Shown in pieces: positions 1 to 9,227 of a DNA stretch of 64,000 nucleotides (position 1 is its first letter; the number at the start of each line of letters is the position of its first letter). The position numbers were made by a program, and so were the translations under genes. Below the pieces are notes generated by a model. That model made no database searches and was not told where the DNA came from. It saw nothing but the letters and a program-made list of their open reading frames with translations. The stretch spans positions 33,989 through 97,988 of the forward strand of contig JAJTJC010000032.1 of the NCBI GenBank assembly GCA_021295155.1. Direction: 5' to 3'. This stretch comes from Flavobacteriaceae bacterium D16. Lineage in GTDB: Bacteria > Bacteroidota > Bacteroidia > Flavobacteriales > Flavobacteriaceae.

Positions 1-150
1 GGCTTCGGAATAAGCAATGCGGAAACTTTTGAGCAGGCTACACGAAAAGCAAAGGGTGCCATCATCGGGTCCGCATTTATCAAATTCCTCACCAAGGAGG
101 GAAAAGAACATATAGACCAATTTATCAAGTCCATTAAAATCCCTGTATGA
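1..150 (+). CDS. trpA: tryptophan synthase alpha subunit, 3' end only
   Basis: The first 49 codons visible are the C-terminus of TrpA, which cleaves indole-3-glycerol phosphate to indole and glyceraldehyde-3-phosphate in the last step of tryptophan synthesis. The fragment opens with GFGISNAETFEQ and continues with AKGAIIGSAFIKFL, the conserved TrpA C-terminal phosphate-binding segment (usually GFGIS...GAIVGSA). The 5' part lies outside the window. Its stop TGA overlaps the next ATG in an ATGA junction, so the small downstream gene is probably co-transcribed. Confidence 0.88.
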   Translation, partial: GFGISNAETFEQATRKAKGAIIGSAFIKFLTKEGKEHIDQFIKSIKIPV

Positions 151-371
151 AATTCCTAAACGACTGGAAGCTTATAGTCTTACTTTGCCTTACCCTGGGT
201 CTGGCGCCGTATTTTCCGGAACCCCACCTTTGGGGAAAGATCCGCTGGCTGGCCGGAGGGGCAAAGGGAATGCAGGCCATGGACTATTTTGATGTACTCA
301 TGCACGGCGCTCCCTTCATACTCCTGTTGCGTTTACTGATTCTTAAGGCGAGGCCAAAAAAGCAAGCCTAG
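147..371 (+). CDS. small conserved membrane protein
   Basis: A 74-residue protein of unknown function. Residues 8-23 (KLIVLLCLTLGLAPYF) form a hydrophobic segment and residues 53-67 a second one, followed by a positively charged tail (KARPKKQA). This suggests a two-pass inner-membrane protein. It starts inside the trpA stop codon (ATGA overlap), so it is likely translated from the trp mRNA. The sequence does not reveal a role in tryptophan metabolism. Confidence 0.7.
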   Translation: MKFLNDWKLIVLLCLTLGLAPYFPEPHLWGKIRWLAGGAKGMQAMDYFDVLMHGAPFILLLRLLILKARPKKQA

Positions 372-407
372 AATTCCATACATTTACGCATTGAAATAGA
401 AAAAATT

Positions 408-1913
408 ATGAGGAAATATCTGGTATTTTTCATGCAATTCATCATGCTCGGTATTTGGGCGCAGGAGCAAGGGGAACTGAAAACCCAGATCCGTCACAGC
501 ATTGACGAACTTAGGGATTTTGTGAAGATCCCTAATGATGCACTAGACGGGGCTAACATTAACCGCAATATTACCTGGTTAACTAAAAAATTCAGCGAAA
601 GGGGCTTTAATACCACTGTACTGCCCACCACCGGTCGACCTTTGTTTTTTGCCGCCTTACCCATGTCTGATGATAAGCCTACCCTCTTAATCTATATGCA
701 TTTTGACGGACAGTCTGTTGACCCGGGTAAATGGAGTCAAAAAAATCCTTTTGACGTGGTTTTACGATCGCAAACCGAATCTGGCTGGGAAGACCGTAAT
801 TTTGACGAACTTAAAGACAGTATTCCAGCTAACTGGAGGTTATTTGGAAGGTCTACTGCAGATGACAAAGGTCCTATTGTCATGTTCCTGAACACCATCG
901 ACCTCTTGAAAAAACAAGAAGTCACCCTACCTTACAATGTGAAGGTAATCCTGGACGGTGAGGAAGAAAAAGGAAGTGATCCATTGGCGAAGGCCGTCCG
1001 TGAATACCGGGAATTACTTGAGGCGGACTACCTCATTATCAATGATGGCCCGGTACATACTTCGGGCCTTCCTACGGTTATTTATGGCTGCAGAGGGATA
1101 ACCAGCCTTACCCTGACTGCTTATGGCCCAATAAAACCTCAGCACAGCGGTCACTATGGGAATTACGCCCCAAACCCGGCCCTTGAATTATCCCGTTTGT
1201 TGTCTGGCATGAAAGACCAGGATGGAAAGGTCATTATTCCTGGCTATTACGACGGCATTTCCCTGGATGAGGAAACACGGAAAATTCTACAAAGTGTTCC
1301 GGACGACAGGGATAGGATCCATGAACTGCTGCAGATTGCAGAGCCGGAGAAAGTGGGTGATTTTTACCAGGAATCCCTTCAATATCCCTCTCTGAACGTT
1401 CGCGGTCTCAGTTCCGGCTGGGTAGGAGATGAAGCGCGAACGATAATACCTGCTTCAGCTACAGCTGAAATCGATCTTCGGCTGGTCCCGGAATCTGATG
1501 GAAGCCGACTTAAAAAACTGGTCAGGGAGCATATAAAGCGTCAGGGATATTTTATTACAGACAGCATCCCGGATAGGGAAATGCGCATGCAGCACCCACG
1601 GATAATCAGTATATCTGAGAGCGGGGTAACTGATGCGTTTCGTACCAGTCTTAAGGATCCTTTTGGTAATTATCTGGTACAGCTTTTATCGGACACCTTC
1701 AATGAGCAGGTGGTTCAAATCAGGATAATGGGTGGCACAGTGCCTATTGCTCCATTTATCAACGAGCTGCAAATACCCGCTTTTATATTACCCCTGGTAA
1801 ATCCTGATAACAACCAGCACAGTCCGGATGAAAATCTTAAGATCGGTCAAATTGGTTATGGGATCCAGGTGTTCTATACCCTTTTAAGCACAGCACCAGG
1901 AGATATCCATTAA
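408..1913 (+). CDS. secreted M20 family metallopeptidase
   Basis: A 501-residue dinuclear zinc peptidase or deacylase of the M20 (CPG2/dipeptidase) family. An N-terminal signal peptide (about residues 1-18, ending near WAQE) predicts export. Metal-site motifs in order: YMHFDGQS (first His), GRSTADDKGP (bridging Asp plus general acid region), LDGEEEKGS (catalytic Glu pair), and a C-terminal HSPDEN with the last His ligand. The lid domain lies between about residues 220 and 380. It is a long M20 protein, like the dipeptidase-type branch with an enlarged lid. The substrate is not predictable; a peptide or acyl-amino acid is likely. A TACATTTA sequence upstream resembles a -7 element. Confidence 0.85.
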   Translation: MRKYLVFFMQFIMLGIWAQEQGELKTQIRHSIDELRDFVKIPNDALDGANINRNITWLTKKFSERGFNTTVLPTTGRPLFFAALPMSDDKPTLLIYMHFDGQSVDPGKWSQKNPFDVVLRSQTESGWEDRNFDELKDSIPANWRLFGRSTADDKGPIVMFLNTIDLLKKQEVTLPYNVKVILDGEEEKGSDPLAKAVREYRELLEADYLIINDGPVHTSGLPTVIYGCRGITSLTLTAYGPIKPQHSGHYGNYAPNPALELSRLLSGMKDQDGKVIIPGYYDGISLDEETRKILQSVPDDRDRIHELLQIAEPEKVGDFYQESLQYPSLNVRGLSSGWVGDEARTIIPASATAEIDLRLVPESDGSRLKKLVREHIKRQGYFITDSIPDREMRMQHPRIISISESGVTDAFRTSLKDPFGNYLVQLLSDTFNEQVVQIRIMGGTVPIAPFINELQIPAFILPLVNPDNNQHSPDENLKIGQIGYGIQVFYTLLSTAPGDIH

Positions 1914-1927
1914 AATGATCTTAGTGT

Positions 1928-2371
1928 TTATTGCGGACGAAAGAAGCCCTTTTCATCCAGCAGTGAATAAACATTATACCAGAATACCTTTGAAGTAAAA
2001 TTAGGACGTTCAGTAGCCTCTTCCAGGGTTTTTAGGTCTTTCTTTACCTGACCTTCCAGTTTCGAATCAGGGTCATCAGGTAATTTGATATAAGCCATTT
2101 TCCAATCTTCGAACATGCGCTCCAGGGTTTGTCCTTCTGAAAGCACTTCTACCATTTCATGTCGCTTATCACCTTCAATTATGGCGAACCGTTCCTTCAC
2201 TATTTCCTTCTCTCCCTCCAGCAGTTGCACAAAATACCCTTCATTAAAAACAAGACAGCCGGTAATTTCATATTTGGGATTGTTGGTCTCTGACTGCCGA
2301 AGAATGCTAATTATGTCTTCCGCAGTAATTCCAAGTTTGGCCTCGGAACGATAGGTGAGTTGATATAACAT
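1928..2371 (-). CDS. short BLUF-domain blue-light sensor
   Basis: A 147-residue protein made almost entirely of a BLUF (FAD-binding blue-light sensing) domain plus about 50 C-terminal residues. The motifs are all present: LTYRS near the N-terminus with the photoactive Tyr, SETNNPKYEITGCLVF with the flavin-contacting Asn, FVQLLEGEKEIV with the key Gln, and the tail motif RMFEDWKMAY with the C-terminal Trp. I use the ATG at 2371, where the BLUF fold begins; an in-frame TTG at 2395 would add only eight unconserved residues. There is no output domain such as EAL or a cyclase, so it should signal by protein-protein contact. A photolyase operon lies 44 kb downstream. Confidence 0.88.
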   Translation of the reverse strand: MLYQLTYRSEAKLGITAEDIISILRQSETNNPKYEITGCLVFNEGYFVQLLEGEKEIVKERFAIIEGDKRHEMVEVLSEGQTLERMFEDWKMAYIKLPDDPDSKLEGQVKKDLKTLEEATERPNFTSKVFWYNVYSLLDEKGFFRPQ

Positions 2372-2440
2372 TTGGTTAGGGCTTGAATAAGTCAAAATTA
2401 ATGAAAAATATTCTACCCACCCCCGACAGCACTGATTGTA

Positions 2441-4987
2441 CTAAGCCGAATTTCGACTTGCATTAATATTACCATAAAGGGATCGGGTAACAATCTTTTC
2501 ATAAACCTCCCGGTTTTTATCATTCTGTCCAATTTTCTGAAGGGCATTTTGCTGAATAACCAACAGAGGTAGTACGATATTTTCCCGTATCCTGATGGAC
2601 TCCCTTGAGACCATTTCATCTTCCATAAGCACTTTGGACTCGGATATCTCCAGCAGCATTTTCTTGGATAGCAGGTATTCATCATACAGGATTTTCCAGA
2701 AAGAACCGTACTTAGGATCCTCCTCCATATAACGTGTCAGTTCAAAATAACATTTGGACAGTGACATCATACTATTACTCATAAGGGCTTGAAAAAAGGG
2801 CACTTCCTGGTAAAGGCTTTTAAGGGATTCTATTTTCCCCTGGTCTGCCAGGGTTTTTAAAGCCGTACCAATACCAAAATAGCCTGGTACATTCTGCTTA
2901 AGCTGACTCCAGGATCCTACAAAAGAAATTGCCCTAAGGTCGCTTAACTCCAGCTTCGCCTTATTGCCACGCTTACCTGGCCGGCTTCCAATATTGGCTT
3001 TCTGATAATATTTTAGGGTACTTCGGTTTTCGAGATAGGGGATAAAGACCTCGTGATTCTTAAGATCATTATATTTTTCAAAGCTTAGTTCAGAGAGGGT
3101 CTCTATCAGCTCCCGTTGCACATCGGTGATCACATTTTCCTTTCCGTAAATAGTATTGGAAAGGCCAGCAGTTAAAAGTTGTTCGCTGTTGTGCATGAAT
3201 TGTTCCTTGGTCCCGTAGGTACTGGTAATCGTCTGCCCCTGTATGGTTAATTGAATCTGGTGATTAACTACATCTTTGGTTTGTGCGGCATAGAAGCGGT
3301 GTGTTTTTCCCCCTCCGCGTGCAGGAGGCCCACCACGACCATCAAAGAAAATCGCTTTGATGCCATTTTCAAGACATACCCCCGATAATTTTTCCTTGGT
3401 TTTAAGAATAGACCAGTTGGCCTTCACATAGCCGCCGTCCTTAGTACCATCCGAAAAGCCCAGCATCATGGTTTGGGTAAGGTTTCGATTTTCCAGATGA
3501 GTCCGGTAACTCTTAAGGTCGAAGAGTTGCTGCATAACTGTATCTGAAGCATCCATTCCTTTCATCGTCTCAAAAAGCGGGACAATATCAAAGGTGATGG
3601 CCTCAACATCCCAGCCACACCATCGGAACAGCCCGAAGACAAACAACACCGAAAAAATATCTTCCGAGTTACTGATGATATAGCGGTTACACCCGGCTTC
3701 CCCATTTTTCTGTTGAATGGCCTTTAGCTGACCTATGTTCAATAAGGTGTCTTTTAGCAAGGGGTCCTTAAATTCTTCGGGTTTAAGCTGTATGTCCTCC
3801 CGGAGTAAATAATTGATAAGCTCTTGCTTATCCAATTCCTCCAGATCCTGCTTTATAAATCCTTTTTGCTTTAATCCCTCAGTCACCAGTCTTTTATGTA
3901 CGCTATGGTCCTGTCTGATATCCAGAGTGGCAAAATGGGTTTGGAAAATGTGCACCTTATCAATAAAGTGGTCCAGTTCTTTGAGGTAGAGGCTATGGTA
4001 ATCTTCAATCAAACCTGTCCTGATGGCTTGTAATTGCTGCAGAATGGAATTGTAACTCAGTATTTTATCAGCATTAAACATGGACTGGTATAACTCCGAG
4101 CGAAGGTTGTAAATCGCCTCATGCAAGCCCCGAAATGAAATTTTCCTATGCAAAGCTTTGAGATCGTGGTAGTAACACTTCATGAGTGTCATGCGCATTT
4201 CATCGGCAACGGCATTGGTGATTTCTGCAGTGACATAGGGATTGCCATCGCGATCTCCGCCGGGCCAGAAGCCCAGCTTGATGATGTCGGGATTATAGAA
4301 ATCCCTGTCGTCTACATGCTGTTTGATGTAGGCATACATTTCTCCCACGGCATCATAGTATACATGACGTAAGGTGAAAATAATATTCTTTGCTTCATCC
4401 AGCGGTGTTGGCTTCTTTCTATTGACCAGGGTAGTAAGTCCAAGTTGCTGCAGTATCAGGTCTATGTCGTCAATTTCATTTTCCGGGATCAGGGTTCTGA
4501 GACGATTCATAATACTCAGCACTGCGGGTGTGTAAAACTGTGTTGGATGTGCGGTCAATACTATCCTTGCGCTGAAAGTTTCCAGTTTATTGGCCAGTTC
4601 TTCGCCCCTTTTATTCTTATTAGCCAATTGGAAGTAATCCCGGATCGACAGGGATAAGGTGTGCTCATGAAGTTTTGGAAAGGCTGCATCTTCCACACTG
4701 TCGTACAGTACTACCTGGCGCTCTACGTATTGAATGATGCGAAACATAAAATCAATGCGTTCCTTTTCCGTTTTAATATCGGCATAATTGGTAAAGAAAT
4801 CATCCAGAATTTCTGAAGGATTCTTTCCTGCTTTCAAGCCCTTCTCACATTGTTGGAACAACAAAGGGACTAACATCCCAATATTTTCCATATCCGTGTA
4901 GGGAATATTCAAAAAAAGTGTGTTGTAGATATTGAACTTTTTCTGAACTGATTTTTTAAATTCCTGAAGTCGTTCAATCTGGCTCAT
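2441..4987 (-). CDS. ppc: phosphoenolpyruvate carboxylase
   Basis: An 848-residue cytoplasmic enzyme that carboxylates PEP with bicarbonate to give oxaloacetate, an anaplerotic CO2-fixing step. Diagnostic motifs are VLTAHPTQ with the catalytic His (about residue 146), WPGGDRDGNPYV (about 242-253), MLGFSDGTKDGGYVKANW (about 506-523), FFDGRGGPPARGGG (about 548-561) and IGSRPGKR near residue 670. At 848 residues it is slightly shorter than the roughly 880-930 of enterobacterial PEPC, as is usual for Bacteroidota forms. It is monocistronic as far as can be seen, with 258 bp of upstream non-coding DNA. Confidence 0.95.
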   Translation of the reverse strand: MSQIERLQEFKKSVQKKFNIYNTLFLNIPYTDMENIGMLVPLLFQQCEKGLKAGKNPSEILDDFFTNYADIKTEKERIDFMFRIIQYVERQVVLYDSVEDAAFPKLHEHTLSLSIRDYFQLANKNKRGEELANKLETFSARIVLTAHPTQFYTPAVLSIMNRLRTLIPENEIDDIDLILQQLGLTTLVNRKKPTPLDEAKNIIFTLRHVYYDAVGEMYAYIKQHVDDRDFYNPDIIKLGFWPGGDRDGNPYVTAEITNAVADEMRMTLMKCYYHDLKALHRKISFRGLHEAIYNLRSELYQSMFNADKILSYNSILQQLQAIRTGLIEDYHSLYLKELDHFIDKVHIFQTHFATLDIRQDHSVHKRLVTEGLKQKGFIKQDLEELDKQELINYLLREDIQLKPEEFKDPLLKDTLLNIGQLKAIQQKNGEAGCNRYIISNSEDIFSVLFVFGLFRWCGWDVEAITFDIVPLFETMKGMDASDTVMQQLFDLKSYRTHLENRNLTQTMMLGFSDGTKDGGYVKANWSILKTKEKLSGVCLENGIKAIFFDGRGGPPARGGGKTHRFYAAQTKDVVNHQIQLTIQGQTITSTYGTKEQFMHNSEQLLTAGLSNTIYGKENVITDVQRELIETLSELSFEKYNDLKNHEVFIPYLENRSTLKYYQKANIGSRPGKRGNKAKLELSDLRAISFVGSWSQLKQNVPGYFGIGTALKTLADQGKIESLKSLYQEVPFFQALMSNSMMSLSKCYFELTRYMEEDPKYGSFWKILYDEYLLSKKMLLEISESKVLMEDEMVSRESIRIRENIVLPLLVIQQNALQKIGQNDKNREVYEKIVTRSLYGNINASRNSA

Positions 4988-5245
4988 TATCGCTAAGGGA
5001 ATTAGATGTGCTTTTTCAGTGTAATTTCGGCAGGTAAATTAATGCTTTTTTGACGGGAATCGCTTTTTCCATTACACTACTGTAACAAAATACAGTCAGC
5101 ACAGCACAAAACCAACAATATGCCCGAAAATAATTGCATTATCCTTAGTTCGGGATAATCCAGACCCAATGTTGAGTATCTACCTTTATCTCAAAATTTT
5201 AGAGAATCCAGCGCTTGAATGTTTGTTGTCTTGTAGTCTTCCGAT
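4988..5245. other. intergenic region upstream of ppc
   Basis: 258 bp with no open reading frame or RNA gene that I can recognise. It should hold the ppc promoter (minus strand) and the 3' end of the eda transcript, which also runs on the minus strand. I found no exact TAnnTTTG match facing ppc, and no strong hairpin followed by a T-run after eda. Confidence 0.5.
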
Positions 5246-5914
5246 TTAATTCCGAATACTTTTAATGGTCTCCAGTGTTTTCCCTACTAATTGCTCCAGT
5301 AGTTCAAAGTCTTTGTTGACAAGGATATCTTTACTGATCAATTTGGAGCCCATTCCCACGCAGGTAACCCCGGCATCAAACCATGCCTTAAGATTGTCCT
5401 CTTCTGTACTCACGCCTCCTGTTGGCATTATACTTGTCCAGGGTTGTGGTCCTTTTATGGCTTTTACAAAACCGGGGCCATAGGTCGACCCAGGAAATAG
5501 CTTTACAAGTTCACAGCCAAGTTCTTCAGCCCTGTTGATTTCTGTCAGGGAACCGCAACCCGGAGACCAGAGTACTTTTCTCCGGTTACAGATTATGGCG
5601 ATGTCTTCACGGAGCGAGGGAGTAACAATAAAATTAGCGCCAATTTGCATAAATAGTGAGGCCGCAGGTCCATCGGTAATAGAACCTACACCCAGGATCA
5701 TCCCCGGAAGCTGCTTTAGGGCATATTTGTTGAGTTCAGCAAAGACTTCAAAGGCATAATCACCGCGTGCTGTAAACTCCAGCAAGCGAGCACCCCCATC
5801 ATAACAGGCCTTAAGAACTTTTTTTCCCAACTCGAGGTCCGGATGATAGAATAGCGGCACCATGCCCGTTTCTTTCATCATTGCAATAACTTCCAGCCTT
5901 GAATATTGTGCCAT
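5246..5914 (-). CDS. eda: KDPG aldolase (2-dehydro-3-deoxy-6-phosphogluconate aldolase)
   Basis: A 222-residue class I aldolase of the KDPG/KHG family that splits 2-keto-3-deoxy-6-phosphogluconate into pyruvate and glyceraldehyde-3-phosphate. Visible features are the Glu-containing strand RLLEFTARGD, the glycine-rich GVGSITDGPAA, CGSLTEINRAEELG, the Schiff-base Lys in LVKLFPGSTYGP, and the phosphate-binding IMPTGGVSTEEDN. It follows kdgK on the same strand with a 69-bp gap, so the two probably form one operon handling KDG from uronates (alginate, pectin) or the Entner-Doudoroff pathway. No dehydratase or isomerase of these routes is in the window. Confidence 0.92.
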   Translation of the reverse strand: MAQYSRLEVIAMMKETGMVPLFYHPDLELGKKVLKACYDGGARLLEFTARGDYAFEVFAELNKYALKQLPGMILGVGSITDGPAASLFMQIGANFIVTPSLREDIAIICNRRKVLWSPGCGSLTEINRAEELGCELVKLFPGSTYGPGFVKAIKGPQPWTSIMPTGGVSTEEDNLKAWFDAGVTCVGMGSKLISKDILVNKDFELLEQLVGKTLETIKSIRN

Positions 5915-5983
5915 TTTTTCGGATTTTGGGATATAAGTTAACTAAGCGCTTACATCCATTTAAATTACCATAATAATCTAACA

Positions 5984-7024
5984 TTATCTCGCCACTCTTC
6001 CTGAAGCATCACCCCCCATTAATTTTTCAACTTCTGCAACAGTTACCAGGTTGGCATCACCCTTAATGGTATGTTTCAGACATGAGGCGGCCACTGCAAA
6101 ATTCAGTGCCTTCTGATCATCTTCCGGATATTTCAATAGCCCATAGATCAATCCCCCCATAAAGGAATCACCCCCTCCAACACGATCCACAATATGGGTG
6201 ATCTGGTATTCAGGAGATTTATACATAGTCTTACCGTCGTAAAGCACTCCTGCCCAGGTGTTGTGAGAAGCAGATATGGACCCTCTCAGGGTGGTAATAA
6301 CTTTTTTGGCCCTGGGGAACTTTTTCATCATTTGTTTACAAACCGATAAAAAGGCTTCAGCTTTCACATGCTCGCCTTGGGTTGTGATATCGAGGCCTTC
6401 AGGTTTTATCCCAAAGTGTTTTTCAGCATCTTCTTCATTGCCCAGAACAAGGTCGCAATACGAGGTTAACTCGGTCATAATAGCTTCCCGGTCTCCTCCG
6501 TACTTCCACAACTTGGCCCGGTAGTTTAAATCGGTCGAAATGGTAATCCCTTTGGCACTGGCCGCCTTGACAGCCTCCAGACAAGCATCTGCTGCTCCCT
6601 GGGAAATTGCCGGGGTAATTCCTGTCCAATGGAACCATGCTGCGCCTTCAAAGACAGCATCCCAGTCTACCATACCTTTTTCAATTTCTGCCATGGCAGA
6701 ATGGGCACGGTCATAAACCACCTTGCTCCCGCGGCTTACCGCTCCTGTTTCCAGAAAATAAATACCCAGGCGGTCACCACCAAAAATCATTTTGTCGGTG
6801 CCTACACCCCTTTTCCGCATTTCCATAAGCGCACAATGCCCGATGTCGTTATCGGGTAGCCTGGTAACAAAATCTACCGGGACTCCGTAATTGGCAAGGG
6901 AGACAGCCACATTGGCTTCACCCCCTCCGTAAACCACATCAAAACTATTTGCTTGTGAAAATCTTAAAAACCCGGGTGGAGCCAAACGGAGCATTATTTC
7001 TCCAAAGGTTACTACTTTCTTCAT
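5984..7024 (-). CDS. kdgK: 2-keto-3-deoxygluconate kinase (PfkB family)
   Basis: A 346-residue sugar kinase that phosphorylates KDG to KDPG, the substrate of the adjacent aldolase. The N-terminal motif GGGEANVAVSLANYG and the C-terminal PfkB signature VDRVGGGDSFMGGLIYG with the catalytic Asp are clear. STDLNYRAKLW and VLGNEEDAEKHFG match the KdgK subgroup rather than fructokinase. Its C-terminal tail (GGDASGRVAR) extends slightly past the fold. It is the first gene of the kdgK-eda pair; substrate choice rests largely on the eda neighbour. Confidence 0.9.
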   Translation of the reverse strand: MKKVVTFGEIMLRLAPPGFLRFSQANSFDVVYGGGEANVAVSLANYGVPVDFVTRLPDNDIGHCALMEMRKRGVGTDKMIFGGDRLGIYFLETGAVSRGSKVVYDRAHSAMAEIEKGMVDWDAVFEGAAWFHWTGITPAISQGAADACLEAVKAASAKGITISTDLNYRAKLWKYGGDREAIMTELTSYCDLVLGNEEDAEKHFGIKPEGLDITTQGEHVKAEAFLSVCKQMMKKFPRAKKVITTLRGSISASHNTWAGVLYDGKTMYKSPEYQITHIVDRVGGGDSFMGGLIYGLLKYPEDDQKALNFAVAASCLKHTIKGDANLVTVAEVEKLMGGDASGRVAR

Positions 7025-7054
7025 CTATGCGTTATTCCTTGATAGGCTACTAAG

Positions 7055-7723
7055 CTAAAAAAACTTCCGGTACTGCTCTATCCTAAAATCCAGAACCGTG
7101 TAAGAAGGATCCTGAGCTTTTCGTGCCTTGTATTCCAAAATACCGCCTACAGCCCTGTTAGCAGAACCCGAGGGCGCGGTTAAGGAAACCGTATGTACTT
7201 CCCTGACTCGGCCTCCCGACAAGGGGAGTTCTAAGCGATACTGCCTGGGAATTTCTTCAGACACAGCAATCAATTGCAATCCTTGTTCGCGAAGTAACCT
7301 GCGGAACAAGTATTCCGGGCCATTTTTGCTATTTCCTCCTGTAAAAAGCAAAGTATCTATAGTGGGATAGGCCTGCAGGTAGCCCAATAAATCCCTCAAC
7401 CTGATATCTCTCATACCCAAATCAGAAGCATCTACCTTTTCCCGATTCGCTATATCCACTATATCGCAAATCCCTATTTTGCGACTTCTCAAAAAATCTT
7501 TGCGTTGAGTAACAGCAACAGGGCTAGTTTCATAGATAAGGTCCAGGTCAAAGATCCGATCCAGAATACGCCACAACTGACCGTCGCGACTACCGTAGCA
7601 GAAATCAACATCCCCGGGCTTCAGTTCCCCGGTTGTAAACCGAGGCGGAGGCAGGGTTCCCACGATCAGTTTCTGGACCCCTTCAAAAAGGAAGGGTTCA
7701 TAAGGATGTTTGTGCAAGAACAT
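7055..7723 (-). CDS. uracil-DNA glycosylase-like protein
   Basis: A 222-residue cytoplasmic protein. The N-terminal motif KLIVGTLPPPRF resembles the GxxPG-type motif A of the uracil-DNA glycosylase superfamily, with FCYGSRDGQLWRIL after it and TLLFTGGNSKNG in the place of the second uracil-binding segment. The family assignment is from motif placement only, so activity on DNA is not certain; it could be a non-catalytic member. It sits 31 bp upstream of kdgK on the same strand, but a shared metabolic role is not obvious. Confidence 0.55.
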   Translation of the reverse strand: MFLHKHPYEPFLFEGVQKLIVGTLPPPRFTTGELKPGDVDFCYGSRDGQLWRILDRIFDLDLIYETSPVAVTQRKDFLRSRKIGICDIVDIANREKVDASDLGMRDIRLRDLLGYLQAYPTIDTLLFTGGNSKNGPEYLFRRLLREQGLQLIAVSEEIPRQYRLELPLSGGRVREVHTVSLTAPSGSANRAVGGILEYKARKAQDPSYTVLDFRIEQYRKFF

Positions 7724-7835
7724 TCTTTATTCTTTTATCAAACACAAGATATCCAAAACAGATAACTCTGCAACCGCTAATCACTTTGAAAAAAACGGGT
7801 AAATGCGTAGCTTTAAGAACAAGAAAGATGAAGAT

Positions 7836-7964
7836 ATGGGAAAAGGCGACAAAAAATCGAAGCGAGGAAAGATTGCAAACAAAAGTTACGGGGTTAGAAG
7901 ACCACGAAAAATAAAGAAAAAGACCTCGGTAGAAGACAAGGTAGGCGTAAAAAGTAAAACCTAG
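7836..7964 (+). CDS. 30S ribosomal protein THX
   Basis: A 42-residue, very basic protein starting MGKGDKKSKRGKIANKSYG and containing GVRRPRKIKKK, which is the THX family of small-subunit proteins that fill a cavity at the top of the 30S head. I chose the ATG at 7836 because it matches the THX N-terminus; an in-frame ATG at 7803 would add eleven residues (MRSFKNKKDED). The stop codon shares the bases CTAG (7961-7964) with the stop codon of the convergent lipoprotein gene. Confidence 0.85.
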   Translation: MGKGDKKSKRGKIANKSYGVRRPRKIKKKTSVEDKVGVKSKT

Positions 7965-8326
7965 TCGATAACAAAAGTAAGGAGTACCTCCCCGGTATCC
8001 GTTACGTCCAGTTCATAAGTGTAAAACCCAAGCGGCAGGGGTGTCTCCCCAACAAAGTCTATGGGTTGCAGGGTAAATATTTCTTCACCCGAAGTAATCT
8101 GAATAAAGGCATAGGTGTAGGCCGTTTCAAACTCCTGATAGTCGGAATAGTCATCAGGGTTCAGGGCAGTAATCGGATCTTCAGCCTCTCCAACTTGCAC
8201 AGAGTCAAACACAAGTTCACTTGCATTTTTAATCCTGATGTTTACAGCAACAAGATCGTCATCTCGGTCTGTGCAGGACAGGGTTATGGTTGCCAGAAAA
8301 ACCATTAAAAGAATACACCGTTTCAT
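7961..8326 (-). CDS. small hypothetical lipoprotein
   Basis: A 121-residue protein with a lipoprotein signal (MKRCILLMVFLATITLSC, lipid-attached Cys followed by TDRDDD). I start at the ATG at 8326, which places the signal peptide at the N-terminus; an upstream codon at 8344 adds six residues. The remainder looks like a small beta-sandwich (NIRIKNASELVFDSVQVG, FYTYELDVTDTGEVLLTFVID). Function is unknown. It is convergent with the THX gene and overlaps its stop by four bases. Confidence 0.72.
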   Translation of the reverse strand: MKRCILLMVFLATITLSCTDRDDDLVAVNIRIKNASELVFDSVQVGEAEDPITALNPDDYSDYQEFETAYTYAFIQITSGEEIFTLQPIDFVGETPLPLGFYTYELDVTDTGEVLLTFVID

Positions 8327-8369
8327 AAAATTTCCTTTACTCAATTAACGGTGCTAAACCCGATTTATT

Positions 8370-9131
8370 CTATCGGATAAAAACAGGCTGGTTCTCTTTT
8401 AGTGTATGTTCAGGGCTAAACAGGTAGTCGTCGTAATTAAAGCCTTTGATGTCTTCCAATGATTGTGCATCAGTATCGATAATGTAGCGAACCATAGCGC
8501 CTCTGGCCTTCTTGGCAAAAAAGCTGATTATTTTTAGCTTATCATTTTTCCAATCTTTGAAAATTGGCGTGATCACTGGCACCTTCATTTTCTTCTCATC
8601 CAGCGCACTGAAGTATTCATTACTGGCAAGATTCACAAAAAGTTCCCCTTCCTCCAATTCATTATTCATGGCCTCGGTCAAGGTCTTTTTCCAAAACTCA
8701 TATAGGTTTTTCTTTCTGCCTACCTTAAGTTGTGTTCCCATTTCGAGCCGGTAAGGCTGCATCAGGTCCAGAGGTTTTAGTATGCCATACAGGCCGGATA
8801 GAATACGCAGGCTGTCCTGCAATCTGTCCAATTTATCTGCCGGGATAGAATACGCATCGAGACCCTGGTAGACATCCCCACTAAACGCATACACTGCAGG
8901 CCGGGCATTCTCCGGAGTGAAAGGTGGATTAAATTCCTGGTTCCTTTCATAATTCAACTCAGCCAGATTGTTGGAAATTCCCATCAGGGCAGAGAGTGCC
9001 TTCGGCTTTTTCTTTACCAAAACTTTGTTAAGCGATGCGGCTTCTTTCAGGAACTGCGGCTGGGAGAACCTGTCTGTAGGTAACAGGCGCTCGAAGTCAA
9101 GTGATTTTGCCGGGGAAATAACAATCTTCAT
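8370..9131 (-). CDS. yaaA: peroxide stress protein YaaA (DUF328)
   Basis: A 253-residue cytoplasmic YaaA-family protein. The N-terminal [13 protein letters not shown] signature, the central [12 protein letters not shown] and the C-terminal [15 protein letters not shown] are characteristic. In Escherichia coli the family lowers intracellular iron during H2O2 stress and has been shown to bind DNA. Length matches the family (about 250). A minus-strand TATTTTTG element ends 18 bp before the start, so the gene probably has its own promoter. Confidence 0.92.
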   Translation of the reverse strand: MKIVISPAKSLDFERLLPTDRFSQPQFLKEAASLNKVLVKKKPKALSALMGISNNLAELNYERNQEFNPPFTPENARPAVYAFSGDVYQGLDAYSIPADKLDRLQDSLRILSGLYGILKPLDLMQPYRLEMGTQLKVGRKKNLYEFWKKTLTEAMNNELEEGELFVNLASNEYFSALDEKKMKVPVITPIFKDWKNDKLKIISFFAKKARGAMVRYIIDTDAQSLEDIKGFNYDDYLFSPEHTLKENQPVFIR

Positions 9132-9148
9132 AGCTACTAATTTGACTT

Positions 9149-9156
9149 CAAAAATA
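9149..9156 (-). promoter_or_regulatory. -7 promoter element of yaaA
   Basis: Read on the minus strand this is TATTTTTG, a full match to the Bacteroidota -7 consensus TAnnTTTG, 18 bp from the yaaA ATG. No clear TTTG -33 element is seen at the expected distance. Confidence 0.5.
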
Positions 9157-9227
9157 ACGATGATTTTTGTGATTTCCTCAGGCCTATCCTAAAGTCTTTT
9201 CAATACCTGCATTGAAGAAATTTATTG

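Noticed and set aside
2372..2395. Longer TTG start of the BLUF gene
   Set aside because: It adds eight residues before the BLUF fold; the ATG at 2371 fits the domain boundary.
5060..5245. tRNA or small RNA gene upstream of ppc
   Set aside because: No cloverleaf-like arms or T-loop sequence can be found on either strand.
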